Positions 56,271 to 64,000 of a stretch of 64,000 bases of DNA are shown here, in pieces (within the stretch, counting starts at the first letter, position 1; each line of letters begins with the position of its first letter). The notes beneath the pieces are model-generated. The model saw only the letters and a program-made list of their open reading frames with translations. It had not been told where the DNA came from and made no database searches. Origin of the DNA: Streptomyces sp. MA5143a (GTDB lineage Bacteria; Actinomycetota; Actinomycetes; Streptomycetales; Streptomycetaceae); the NCBI RefSeq assembly GCF_900290235.1, contig NZ_OLMK01000072.1, positions 1 to 64,000 on the forward strand, read 5' to 3'. The translations under genes were made by a program, and so were the position numbers.

Positions 56271-56326
56271 TTGTACTCGGGTTCAATAACGCGCTCAGTC
56301 TCGACCTGTTGTTGAACTCACGTCAA
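56271..56326. promoter_or_regulatory. Two repeated operators between P450 and TetR genes
   Basis: TTGTACTCGGGTTCAA (56271-56286) and TTGAACTCACGTCAA (56312-56326) are near-copies, each a rough palindrome TTGnAC...GTnCAA. An inverted repeat GGGTTCAATAA/TTGTTGAACTC links them. Likely the TetR binding sites. Confidence 0.6.
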
Positions 56327-56339
56327 GTAAGGTGACGCC

Positions 56340-56948
56340 ATGGCAGCCAAGCAGGGGGAGCGTCCGCGGCGCCGGCTCAGCACCGCCGAGCGGCGGGAGC
56401 AACTCCTCGACGTCGGGGCCCGGCTGTTCTCGGAGAGTCCGTACGACGACGTGTGGATCGAGCAGGTGGCCGAGATCGCGGGTGTCTCACGGGGGCTGCT
56501 CTACCACTACTTCCCCAACAAGCGGGAGTTCTTCGCGGCCGTCGTGGAGTGCGAGAGCGAGCGGATGCTGCGCACGATGACCCCGGCGCCCGGCCGCTCG
56601 GCCCGTGAGCGGCTCACCAACGGGCTCGACGTCTTCCTCGCGTACGTCGACGAGCATCCCCACGGCTTCCGGGCCTTCCACCGCGCCGACGCCACCGGCG
56701 ACCAGGTCGTGCGCAGGGTCTACCAGCGGGCGCTCGCCGCCCAGGAGGCGCGGATCCTCCAGGCGCTCGCCGCGGACGCGGAGTTCGGGGCGGCGCTGGA
56801 CGGGCGGCCCGGCACCCGGCTCGCCGTACGCGGGTGGCTGTCGTTCACCACGGCCGTCTGCCTGGAGTGGCTGCGGGGCTCGGAGTTGTCGCGGGAGCAG
56901 GTGCGGGACCTGTGTGCGCGGGCGCTGTTCGGGGTGCTCGCTCCCTGA
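56340..56948 (+). CDS. TetR-family repressor of the CYP102-like P450
   Basis: 202 residues. The helix-turn-helix (VWIEQVAEIAGVSRGLLYHYFPNKREFFAAV) lies at about 37-67. The ligand domain is of the type seen with fatty-acid-sensing repressors. In Bacillus a TetR protein (Bm3R1) represses the CYP102 gene, so a similar pairing is likely here. It starts seven bases after TAAGGTGACG, next to the operator region, and should be autoregulated. Confidence 0.85.
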   Translation: MAAKQGERPRRRLSTAERREQLLDVGARLFSESPYDDVWIEQVAEIAGVSRGLLYHYFPNKREFFAAVVECESERMLRTMTPAPGRSARERLTNGLDVFLAYVDEHPHGFRAFHRADATGDQVVRRVYQRALAAQEARILQALAADAEFGAALDGRPGTRLAVRGWLSFTTAVCLEWLRGSELSREQVRDLCARALFGVLAP

Positions 56949-57003
56949 CCGGAGGGAACCGGCGGGGTGCCGCTGGTTGGCGTACGCCCGGATCTTCGAT
57001 AGG

Positions 57004-57022
57004 TTAGGCAAGGCTTACCTAA
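57004..57022. promoter_or_regulatory. Iron box (DmdR1/IdeR-type): TTAGGCAAGGCTTACCTAA
   Basis: 19-base palindrome matching the actinomycete iron box TTAGGTTAGGCTAACCTAA at nearly all positions, 12 bases before the DUF2470 start and overlapping the probable -10. Confidence 0.9.
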
Positions 57023-57034
57023 GGGAGGTTTGGG

Positions 57035-57760
57035 ATGGGTGACCGTCACACCTGGACGGCCGCGCCCGCCGCGGCGGAGCGTGCCCGCTCGGTGCTCGCG
57101 GCGGCGTGGTCCTGCGCGGTGACCGCCGAAGGCGGCCGCGAGGAGTTCGTCGGCGCGCACACCGTCACCGAGGACGGCCGGGTGAACCTGCGCGTCCCCG
57201 AGGACAGCACGCTCGTCGCCGCCGCGATCTGCGCGCCGCGCGGCGAGCCGTCGGCCGTGCTGGAGTTCGCCGACGTCGCGCCCGTCCCGGTGCGGGGCCG
57301 CATCCGGGCCCGGCTGTGGCTCGCCGGCTGGTTCGCGCCCAAGGACGGCGACCTGGAGTTCCGGCCCACCAGGATCGTGCTGCGTGAGCCGTCCGGCGCC
57401 GTCGTCGTCGACCTCGACGACTTCGCCGCCGCGGCGCCCGACCCGCTGGCCACGGCCGAGCCGAGGCTCCTGACCCACCTCGCCGACGCCCACCCCGACG
57501 CCGTCGAGCGCCTCACCCGGCTCGTCCCGCACGACAGCCTGCACGGCGCCGTACGCGTCCAGCCGCTCGCCGTCGACCGTCACGGCCTCACCCTGCGCGT
57601 CGAACGGGCCCGCACCGACGGCGACGTACGCCTGACGTTCCACGAACCCGCCGACGACATGGCGCAGCTCACCGAGCGGATGCACGTCCTGCTGTCCCAG
57701 GCGAGCGCCGCGTCCTGCCCCCGAGCCCTACAGCGGCAGCGCGCAGACGGCGACGGGTGA
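57035..57760 (+). CDS. Iron-regulated DUF2470 domain protein
   Basis: 241 residues. The C-terminal third (DPLATAEPRLLTHLADAHPDAVERL) is the DUF2470 helical domain seen in HugZ-type heme-utilisation proteins, and the first part is a split-barrel-like flavin/heme region. With a perfect-looking iron box and GGAGG before ATG 57035, it is made under iron limitation. In Streptomyces such genes often lie beside siderophore-interacting proteins; none is here. A role in heme iron release is inference. Its 3' end overlaps the lactonase-like gene by 33 bases. Confidence 0.8.
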   Translation: MGDRHTWTAAPAAAERARSVLAAAWSCAVTAEGGREEFVGAHTVTEDGRVNLRVPEDSTLVAAAICAPRGEPSAVLEFADVAPVPVRGRIRARLWLAGWFAPKDGDLEFRPTRIVLREPSGAVVVDLDDFAAAAPDPLATAEPRLLTHLADAHPDAVERLTRLVPHDSLHGAVRVQPLAVDRHGLTLRVERARTDGDVRLTFHEPADDMAQLTERMHVLLSQASAASCPRALQRQRADGDG

Positions 57761-58978
57761 CGCGAACGGCTCTCCCGCCCGCCGCAGTTCACCGGAGTCC
57801 GGATCGACCCGGAAGACACTGACCGCGCCCGACCGCTGGAGCGCGGCGAACAGCAGACCGCCGTCGGGGGAGAGGGCGATCTGACGGGGGAACTCCCCGC
57901 CCACCGGCACCGTGTCCACCAGTCGCAGCCGGGCACCCCCCGCCTCGACCGCGTACCGCGTCAGACTGTCGTGTCCCCGGTTGGCGAGATACGCGTACGC
58001 CCCGTTCGGCGTCACCACCAGCTGCGCCGGATAGTTCGTGCCCGACCCCGTCCCCGTGGACCGGGGCCCGCCCGGGGTGAGCCGGCCGCTGTCCGGGTCG
58101 TAGGCGCAGACCACCACCGTGTCGTCGACCTCGTTCGCGAGGTACGCGTACCGGCCTCCGGGATGGAAGGTGAGGTGCCGGGGCCCCGCGCCCGGCCGGG
58201 TCCGCGCCCGCGAGACCTCGCTCAGCGTGCCGCGCCGCTCGTCGAGGCGGTACGTGTACACCGTGTCGGTGCCCAGATCGACGGCGAGGACATGACCGCC
58301 GTCGGGGCTCGTGACGACCTGGTGCGCGTGCGGCCCCCGCTGCCCCGGACCCGGCGCGGGACTGCCGTGCACGACCAGGTCCGTGCGCTCGCCGAGGGCG
58401 CCCGAGGGCTCGATGGGGTGCACGGCGACACCGCCCGTGCCGTAGTTCGCGCTGAGCAGCCACCGCCCGCCGGGGTGCACCGAGAGATGGCAGGGGGCCT
58501 CGCCGCCGCTGCTCCGGGTGGAGAGGACCTTCCGGTCCGAGATCCGTACCGCGGTCACCCCGCCCTCGGGGCGCTCGTTCACCGTGTACAGCGTCCGGCC
58601 GTCCGGGTGGACCGCGAGATACGACGGGTCGCCCACACCGGCGATCGTCCCCCGGCCCGTGATCCGGCCGCTCCGGGCGTCGTACACCGCCACGCCGACA
58701 CCGGCGCCGCCGCCCTCCGCCGAGGTGTACGTGCCGAGGAACAACGGCCTCGGGCCGGTGGTGGGCGTGCGGGACGCCGAGGGGGAACCGGCCTCCGCCG
58801 CCGGGGCGCTCACCGACGGCGCGGACGACGAGGGCGACGACGAGGAGGGCGAGGAGCCCGTGGTCCCCCCGGACCCGGAGCAGCCGGCCAGGGACGCCGG
58901 TACGGCCGTCGCCGCCAGCACGCCCAGCACCCGGCGCCTGCTCCAGGCCCCGGGCTCCCGCCCCGCCTCACTCGTCAT
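57728..58978 (-). CDS. Secreted lactonase-family beta-propeller lipoprotein
   Basis: About 416 residues. The N-terminus has a Tat motif (SRRRVLGVLA) and a lipobox LAGC, then a Gly/Ser/Pro linker (about 35-80), then a seven-bladed propeller of the Lactonase family (YVTN-like blades such as PSYLAVHPDGRTLYTVNE and LVVTPNGAYAYLANRG). Soluble family members are 6-phosphogluconolactonases; secreted ones have unknown substrates. ATG 58978 is preferred over GTG 58987. Convergent, overlapping with the DUF2470 gene. Confidence 0.8.
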   Translation of the reverse strand: MTSEAGREPGAWSRRRVLGVLAATAVPASLAGCSGSGGTTGSSPSSSSPSSSAPSVSAPAAEAGSPSASRTPTTGPRPLFLGTYTSAEGGGAGVGVAVYDARSGRITGRGTIAGVGDPSYLAVHPDGRTLYTVNERPEGGVTAVRISDRKVLSTRSSGGEAPCHLSVHPGGRWLLSANYGTGGVAVHPIEPSGALGERTDLVVHGSPAPGPGQRGPHAHQVVTSPDGGHVLAVDLGTDTVYTYRLDERRGTLSEVSRARTRPGAGPRHLTFHPGGRYAYLANEVDDTVVVCAYDPDSGRLTPGGPRSTGTGSGTNYPAQLVVTPNGAYAYLANRGHDSLTRYAVEAGGARLRLVDTVPVGGEFPRQIALSPDGGLLFAALQRSGAVSVFRVDPDSGELRRAGEPFASPVAVCALPL

Positions 58979-59077
58979 CCGTCGCACCCCAGGTCTCGCT
59001 CGTCCCGTCCGAACCCACCTTGACGGCTCCGAGCGGCCCGACGCAAAACCCGGACGGCGGGCGGGCCCGCCCGACGG

Positions 59078-60217
59078 CTACCAGTCGCCGTCCTGGACCG
59101 GCCTGCCCGGCGCGTCGCCGAGGGGCTTGACCTGGCCGGGGGCGGGCGGCTGCCAGGGGTCGAGGTCGGTGCCGAGCCAGTCGCCGACCGGCTTGACCGC
59201 GCCGAGCGCGTCGGCGGGCTCGACGTCGTGCCCGTCCTGGTCGTAGTAGTCGAACCAGGGGAGCCCCGCGTTCGTGTAGGCCGCGCGGTCCACCGGCGAC
59301 GGCGGCGGGGCCTCACCGGTGATCCGGCGCCACTCGGGCGGGGTGACGAGGTGCACGAAGACCCGGCCGGCCGACTGTTCCGCCCAGCTGCCACGCGGCC
59401 AGGTGTCCTGGTAGACCTCCTGGCGCATCGAACCGCCGACACCGAGCCCCATCGCGGCCGGCGCCCGCTGCGGCACCGCCGCACGGGCCGCGGGCGCGGC
59501 ACCCGGCGCCGCGAACGCCATCGGGCCGGCGCCCGGCGCCGGCGGAGGCAGGGGCGCGCCACCGGGCGGCGCGGCCATCGGGGCGGGCATCGGGGCGGCG
59601 CCCGGTGGCGGCATCGGGACCGGGCCGCCGTAGCCGCCGACCGGGCCGAAGTTCCGCTCCCGCGCGGCCCGCTGCCGCTCCGCCTCCCGCCAGACGGCGA
59701 GCTGGGTGTCGTTCAGCGGGAACGACTGCAACTGCACCCCGCCGAACACCTCCTCGCCGGTGACCTGCCCCTCGACGGTCGCGCCGAGCCCCAGTGGGAC
59801 GGCGACGAACTGGCGGACCGTGCCCTTCCCGGAGTTGATGCCGTCGAGCCACGGCTGACGCGGCAGCACCACGTAGTTCTGCGGCTTCCGGCTGAGCCGG
59901 TTGCTCCACGGCTCGCCCGACACCGCGCACACCTTCCCGACGCCGACCTGGAGCGCGGTCGGCTCCAGCGAACCGCCGAAGTGCAGCCACATCGCCTCGC
60001 GCAGGTACACGGGGAGCATGACCCCGCCACGCGCCCGCATCTCCTCGGAGGCCGTGTGCGGATAGTCCTCGACCCGGCGGATCGGGAAGTCGCCCAGACC
60101 GGGCGGAAGCTGGTGCGTACCCGACTCGGGCAGGCGCAGTGTGCGGATGAAGCGCACCCGCACACCACCCGGCAGGTGAAGTGTCGTCCCGTCGATCCGC
60201 ACGGTGCCGTCGGCCAT
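59078..60217 (-). CDS. Conserved actinobacterial protein with Pro/Ala-rich linker, function unknown
   Basis: 379 residues. The N-terminal 170 residues form a compact domain (GTTLHLPGGVRVRFIRTLRLP, DYPHTASEEMRARGGVMLPVY), then a Pro/Ala/Met/Gly linker (about 185-255), then a C-terminal part with TPPEWRRITGE and a WFDYYDQDG stretch. I recall homologues in Streptomyces but no function. ATG 60217 is chosen because GAGGGGAG lies nine bases upstream. It follows the FUSC gene by 35 bases and is probably co-transcribed. Confidence 0.65.
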   Translation of the reverse strand: MADGTVRIDGTTLHLPGGVRVRFIRTLRLPESGTHQLPPGLGDFPIRRVEDYPHTASEEMRARGGVMLPVYLREAMWLHFGGSLEPTALQVGVGKVCAVSGEPWSNRLSRKPQNYVVLPRQPWLDGINSGKGTVRQFVAVPLGLGATVEGQVTGEEVFGGVQLQSFPLNDTQLAVWREAERQRAARERNFGPVGGYGGPVPMPPPGAAPMPAPMAAPPGGAPLPPPAPGAGPMAFAAPGAAPAARAAVPQRAPAAMGLGVGGSMRQEVYQDTWPRGSWAEQSAGRVFVHLVTPPEWRRITGEAPPPSPVDRAAYTNAGLPWFDYYDQDGHDVEPADALGAVKPVGDWLGTDLDPWQPPAPGQVKPLGDAPGRPVQDGDW

Positions 60218-60252
60218 TCCGTACGCTCCCCTCGTCATCGCGTCGTGCCTTG

Positions 60253-61509
60253 TCACTTAGTACGTCCGACGGGGCCGGAGCGGTTCCGCCGGGAGGGCAG
60301 CGCGGTGCGCAGGCGGTCGCGCAGGCCGGTGAGGCGCGGGGAGCGCTCACGCTGCTCGCGGGTGCAGCGGTCGAGTTCCTCCAGCAGCCGCTGGGAGCGG
60401 TGCTGGGTGTCCAGCTCGTCCAGTATGCGGTTGACCTCGGTCAGCACGGCGCCGTACAACTGCCACTCGCTCGGGTCGCGCCGGACGTCCTCCAGCAGCA
60501 GGTGCGCGAGCTTGTCGCGGGTCGCGGAGGCCGCCGACAACTCGACGGCGAGGCGCTCCTCCGCGGACTCGGCGCTGCGGCTGACGTCGGTGGTGACCAG
60601 GACCGCGAAGCTGACCACCGCGTCACCGATCTCGCCGAGCAGCCGTTCGAGGTTCGCCCCCACCTCGGCGGAGAACAGCGGACTGGGCTCCCGTTCGCGG
60701 GCCAGGTCGGTGAGGGTGCGGGCCAGCACACGCAGCACCACCGTGCAGATCTCCAGCGTGTCGAGGCCGGTGCGCAGCACGACCCGGTGCAGCAGCCCTT
60801 CCCGGACCCGCGGATTGAGCTTCAGACTGTCCTCGGCCTGCTTGAGGGCCGCGTCGACCTCGACGATGTCGAAGTCGAGCTCACGGGCCTCGTGCAGCCG
60901 GGCCGCCGCCACCTCGAAGGCTGGGCGGCCGGCGGCCTCCTCACCGACGCGGATCATCAGCCGCCGCATACGGCGGGCCAGGTCCTCGATGGACTCGCCG
61001 GCCGCCTCCACCCACACCGGGGGAGCGAGCAGCAGGTTGAAGGCGAGTCCGACGACGGCGCCGATCAGTGTCTCCATGACCCGGGTCCACGCCGTGTCAC
61101 TGACGCTGGTCACCCCGAGCACCAGCATCGCGCTGATGGCCACCTCGGGCACGTACTCGCTGACCCGGACCAGATGGCCGACGGCCAAGGAGGCGAGGAT
61201 GAGCAGGGCGAGGCTCCACCAGGTCAGACCGACGACCGCGCTGAAGCCGATGGCGACGACGACACCGGCGACCACCGAGTTCACCCGGCGGATGCCGTTG
61301 GTGAGCGTGGCGTAGAGGGTGACCTGGACGACGAGGAGCGCGGTCAGCGGTGCCGTCAGCGGCGCCGGCGACGTGCTGAACCAGAGCGCCACCACGTAGG
61401 CGACCGATGCGGCCGCGGCCGACCGCACGGACTGCACGACCACCGGATCCTGTCGCCACCGGGACACCTTCGTGTGCATCAGTGCCCATACATCACGTAC
61501 GTCTCGCAT
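60253..61509 (-). CDS. FUSC / aromatic acid exporter-family membrane protein
   Basis: 418 residues. Six hydrophobic helices in the first 170 residues (VRSAAAASVAYVVALWF, PLTALLVVQVTLYAT, then LNG-type loop and further helices) match the FUSC half-transporter. The rest is a long helical cytoplasmic domain rich in Glu and Arg. Relatives AaeB and YccS move aromatic or other small acids; the substrate here is open. Probably the first gene of a leftward two-gene unit. Confidence 0.78.
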   Translation of the reverse strand: MRDVRDVWALMHTKVSRWRQDPVVVQSVRSAAAASVAYVVALWFSTSPAPLTAPLTALLVVQVTLYATLTNGIRRVNSVVAGVVVAIGFSAVVGLTWWSLALLILASLAVGHLVRVSEYVPEVAISAMLVLGVTSVSDTAWTRVMETLIGAVVGLAFNLLLAPPVWVEAAGESIEDLARRMRRLMIRVGEEAAGRPAFEVAAARLHEARELDFDIVEVDAALKQAEDSLKLNPRVREGLLHRVVLRTGLDTLEICTVVLRVLARTLTDLAREREPSPLFSAEVGANLERLLGEIGDAVVSFAVLVTTDVSRSAESAEERLAVELSAASATRDKLAHLLLEDVRRDPSEWQLYGAVLTEVNRILDELDTQHRSQRLLEELDRCTREQRERSPRLTGLRDRLRTALPSRRNRSGPVGRTK

Positions 61510-61677
61510 CCTTGCGCTGTTCCCCTTGCCGGTACACCGAACTCCTGACCGAGGACCCTAATCACCGGAACGATGCGGCAGGAGGAGGGGGCGGCCTCCG
61601 CGTGTACTGCGGTTTCACCGCGCGGGCGTGCGACGTCATCCCGCGGGCGGGTCGCGTCCCCTTCGGCGGCGGGCGCT

Positions 61678-62172
61678 TCAGGCGTACAGCTTGTCCAGGA
61701 AGGCGCTCAGGTGGCCGACCGTTCGGGCGATCTGCTCCTCCGTGGTGAGGCTCTCCTCGAACCGGCTTCCCGTGTCGAGGGCCTTCTTGCCGCGTACGTA
61801 GAGGGAGCAGGCCAGGTCGGCGCACATGTACATCCCCACCGAGTTGCCCTCCCGGCCGGCCGCGCCCGCCTTGCGGGCCGTCATCAGGGAGACCCCGCTG
61901 CCCCGGTGCGTGGTCAGACACAGGGAGCACATGCTGCGGTGCAGGAAGCCGCGCTGGGCGGAGGGGAACCGCAGGGTGACCCCCACGGGCCGGCCGTCGC
62001 GTTCGGCGACGAGGTAGCTGCGGTCGGGTGCGCCCGGATCCCGCCAGCCGAGGAAGTCCAGGTCGTCCCAGGGGCGTTCGTCCAGGTCGCGGGGGAGGGA
62101 GACGCGCTTCGCCTCGCCCTTGGAGCAGTTGATGAACGAGCTGCGGATCTCCTGCTCGGTGAGCGGCTTCAT
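61678..62172 (-). CDS. FBP-type zinc protein (FusB/FusC-like, EF-G binding)
   Basis: 164 residues. The paired motifs CSLCLTTH and CADLACSLYVRGKK make the four-cysteine zinc site of the FBP domain; the preceding helix MKPLTEQEIRSSFINC is family-typical. FusB/FusC bind elongation factor G and rescue it from fusidic acid; actinomycete relatives may do the same. The gene reads away from the CYP102 fusion gene, with a palindrome between them. Confidence 0.8.
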   Translation of the reverse strand: MKPLTEQEIRSSFINCSKGEAKRVSLPRDLDERPWDDLDFLGWRDPGAPDRSYLVAERDGRPVGVTLRFPSAQRGFLHRSMCSLCLTTHRGSGVSLMTARKAGAAGREGNSVGMYMCADLACSLYVRGKKALDTGSRFEESLTTEEQIARTVGHLSAFLDKLYA

Positions 62173-62213
62173 GGCGGTCCTCCGGGAGGGCTGTAGGGGA
62201 AAGGGCTTCGACG

Positions 62214-62232
62214 AACCTAGGGGTACTAGGTT
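62214..62232. promoter_or_regulatory. Palindrome AACCTAG-N5-CTAGGTT
   Basis: Perfect 7-base arms around GGGTA, between the divergent FBP and CYP102 genes, about 40 bp from each start. Likely a repressor site for one or both. Confidence 0.55.
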
Positions 62233-62273
62233 CTGGCCTAAGCTACTCGGACTTCCGACGAGGGAGCCAATGA

Positions 62274-64000
62274 ATTACCGCTTCCGCCCCCGGCGCCGTC
62301 CCGGTCGTCGACATCTCCGCCACCGGGCCCGGCAGCACCGCCATCCAGCAGGTCATGGGTCTGATGCGGGAGCACGGGCCCGTGCTCGTGCGGCGGCTGC
62401 ACGGCCGGGACACCCTCTTCGTCGCCGATCTCGACCTGGTCACCGACCTGTCCGACGAGACCCGCTTCGCCAAGGCCGTCGGACCCGCGCTGCGCAACGT
62501 CCGCGAGTTCGCCGCCGACGGACTCTTCACGGCATACGGCGACGAGCCCAACTGGGCCAAGGCGCACGACATCCTGATGCCCGCGTTCGCCCTCGGCTCG
62601 ATGCGCACCTACCACCCGGTCATGCTCCGTGTGGCCCGCCGGCTGATCGACGCCTGGGACCGGGCGAGCCGCGCGGGCCGACCGGTGAACGTGCCCGACG
62701 ACATGACCCGGATGACGCTCGACACCATCGGCCTCGCCGGCTTCGGCTACGACTTCGGCTCCTTCCACCGCGACGAACCGCACCCCTTCGTCGAGGCCAT
62801 GGTCCGCTGCCTGGAGTGGAGCATGAACCGGCTGGGCCGGGCCCCCGGCGACGACCACACGGCCGCCGACGCGGCGTTCCGCGCCGACGCCGACCATCTC
62901 GCGCGGGTCGTCGACGACGTCATCGCCGCCCGGGTCGAAGCCGGGAACGACGACGCCGACGACCTCCTCGGCCTCATGCTCACCGCCCGGCACCCCGCCG
63001 ACGGCACCACCCTCGACACCGCCAACATCCGCAACCAGGTCATCACCTTCCTCATCGCCGGCCACGAGACGACCTCCGGGGCCATGTCCTTCGCCCTGTA
63101 CCACCTGGCCAAGCACCCGGAGGCCCTGCACCTCGTCCAGCGCGAGGTCGACGCCCTGTGGGGCGACGACGCCGACCCCGAGCCCACATTCGACGAGGTG
63201 GGGCGGCTGACGTACACCCGGCAGGTGCTCAACGAGGCGCTGCGGCTGTGGCCGACGGCCGCCGCGTTCAGCCGGTACGCCCGCGAGGACACCCTCCTCG
63301 GCGGCCGGGTGCCGCTCGTCGCCGGGCAGGAGGTCACGGTGCTCGGCCCGATGCTGCACCGGCAGCCCGTGTGGGGCGACAACCCCGAGCTGTTCGACCC
63401 CGACCGCTTCACCGCCGAGGCGGAGGCCGCCCGCTCCCCGCACGCGTTCAAGCCCTTCGGCACCGGGGAGCGCGCCTGCATCGGACGGCAGTTCGCCCTG
63501 CACGAGGCGACGATGCTGCTGGCCATGCTGGTGCACCGCTACCGGCCCCACGACCACGCCGACTACGCCCTCACCGTCAAGGAGACCCTCACCCTCAAAC
63601 CCGAGGGCTTCACCCTCACCCTCACGCCGCGCACCACCGCCGACCGCGCCCACCGCCCCCTGCCGGGCGCCGTACCCGCCACCGCGCCCGCCCGGGCCGC
63701 CACCGAGACCGACGCGACCGCCCTGCCCGCCCGGCTCCGCCCGGGCACCCGCGTCCTCTTCCTGCACGGCAGCAACTACGGCACCTGCCGGGAGCTCGCC
63801 GCCCGGTTCGCCGACGAGGCCGCCGAGTTGGGCGCGGAGACGGAGGTCGCGCCCCTGGACGCCTACGCCGACGGGCTGCCCGCCGACCGCCCGGTGATCA
63901 TCACGGCCGCCTCCTACAACGGCCGGCCCACCGACGACGCCACCGCCTTCGCCGCCCGGCTCGACACGGAGACGGCCGCCTACGACGGCACGTACGCCGT
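62274..64000 (+). CDS. Self-sufficient CYP102-type P450-reductase fusion, cut by window edge
   Basis: The frame runs open to the window end. Residues 1-450 are a CYP102 heme domain (FLIAGHETTSGAMSFALYH, EALRLWPTAAAFSR, FGTGERACIGRQFALHEA with Cys402; BM3 has Cys400). After a Pro/Ala linker, VLFLHGSNYGTCRELAARF begins the FMN flavodoxin domain; the rest of the reductase lies outside the window. The in-frame codon at the expected start is ATT (62274), right after a TGA, with AGGGAG seven bases upstream. ATG 62270 is out of frame. The next in-frame ATG is 62355 and would lose helix A. Either ATT is used or the start codon is damaged. It likely hydroxylates fatty acids. Confidence 0.85.
   Translation, partial: MTASAPGAVPVVDISATGPGSTAIQQVMGLMREHGPVLVRRLHGRDTLFVADLDLVTDLSDETRFAKAVGPALRNVREFAADGLFTAYGDEPNWAKAHDILMPAFALGSMRTYHPVMLRVARRLIDAWDRASRAGRPVNVPDDMTRMTLDTIGLAGFGYDFGSFHRDEPHPFVEAMVRCLEWSMNRLGRAPGDDHTAADAAFRADADHLARVVDDVIAARVEAGNDDADDLLGLMLTARHPADGTTLDTANIRNQVITFLIAGHETTSGAMSFALYHLAKHPEALHLVQREVDALWGDDADPEPTFDEVGRLTYTRQVLNEALRLWPTAAAFSRYAREDTLLGGRVPLVAGQEVTVLGPMLHRQPVWGDNPELFDPDRFTAEAEAARSPHAFKPFGTGERACIGRQFALHEATMLLAMLVHRYRPHDHADYALTVKETLTLKPEGFTLTLTPRTTADRAHRPLPGAVPATAPARAATETDATALPARLRPGTRVLFLHGSNYGTCRELAARFADEAAELGAETEVAPLDAYADGLPADRPVIITAASYNGRPTDDATAFAARLDTETAAYDGTYA

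Noticed and set aside
62238..63767. 509-codon leftward frame under the CYP102 gene
   Set aside because: Antisense shadow; the rightward frame has every P450 motif.

Overview
The window is very GC-rich DNA with strong G/C bias at third codon positions, GTG/TTG starts, Tat signals and many 4-bp start/stop overlaps. It reads as a Streptomyces (actinomycete) chromosome, probably an accessory-rich part because most genes are catabolic, regulatory or secreted. I see no rRNA, tRNA, CRISPR array, transposase or phage gene. Gene density is high; the only gene-free stretches near or above 300 bases are 2344-2688 and 29009-29312.

Layout. (1) 0-5 kb: a membrane-anchored ricin-A-like protein lacking the family's catalytic glutamate, a secreted GH43 exo-galactanase with a ricin-B lectin domain, and a divergent GH29 alpha-L-fucosidase with CBM32 and ricin-B domains that is broken by a frameshift. 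(2) 5-12.4 kb: an MFS exporter and a set of small membrane/stress genes (ion channel, HdeD, YihY, SHOCT and others). Three 17-bp palindromes TCACCY-N5-GGGTGA lie 81-96 bp upstream of three of these starts. (3) 12.4-25.7 kb: a catabolic island. It holds a gamma-glutamyl amide hydrolase, two aldehyde dehydrogenases, an amino acid/polyamine permease, a TetR regulator, homoprotocatechuate-type ring-cleavage genes (hpaG, hpaD, hpaE), an acetoacetate-decarboxylase-like gene, ferredoxin and ferredoxin reductase, and divergently a glutamine-synthetase-like ligase plus a cytochrome P450. Three similar 12-bp sites near the promoters tie the units together. This is my best candidate for an undescribed pathway: glutamylation of an amine, P450 oxidation, then aromatic ring cleavage. 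(4) 25.7-35.4 kb: assorted genes including a Gfo/Idh/MocA dehydrogenase, furA-katG, UdgX and a methyltransferase with a hexanucleotide-repeat tail.

(5) 35.4-51.6 kb: a complete L-rhamnose island. RhaI, RhaEW and RhaB lead to L-lactate, and LutABC downstream on the same strand can oxidise it to pyruvate. Divergently lie an RbsA-type sugar ABC transporter, rhamnose mutarotase, a secreted BNR-propeller protein that may release rhamnose from gum-arabic-like glycans, and a LacI regulator. Two matching LacI-type operators sit at the two divergent promoters. Together with region 1 this suggests use of plant arabinogalactan side chains.

(6) 51.6-64 kb: peptidase, PIG-L deacetylase, pentapeptide-repeat protein, a stand-alone CYP102-like P450 with a divergent TetR, an iron-box-controlled DUF2470 gene, a secreted lactonase-like propeller, a FUSC-type membrane protein, an FBP zinc protein, and a self-sufficient CYP102 P450-reductase that runs off the right edge and seems to lack a normal start codon.
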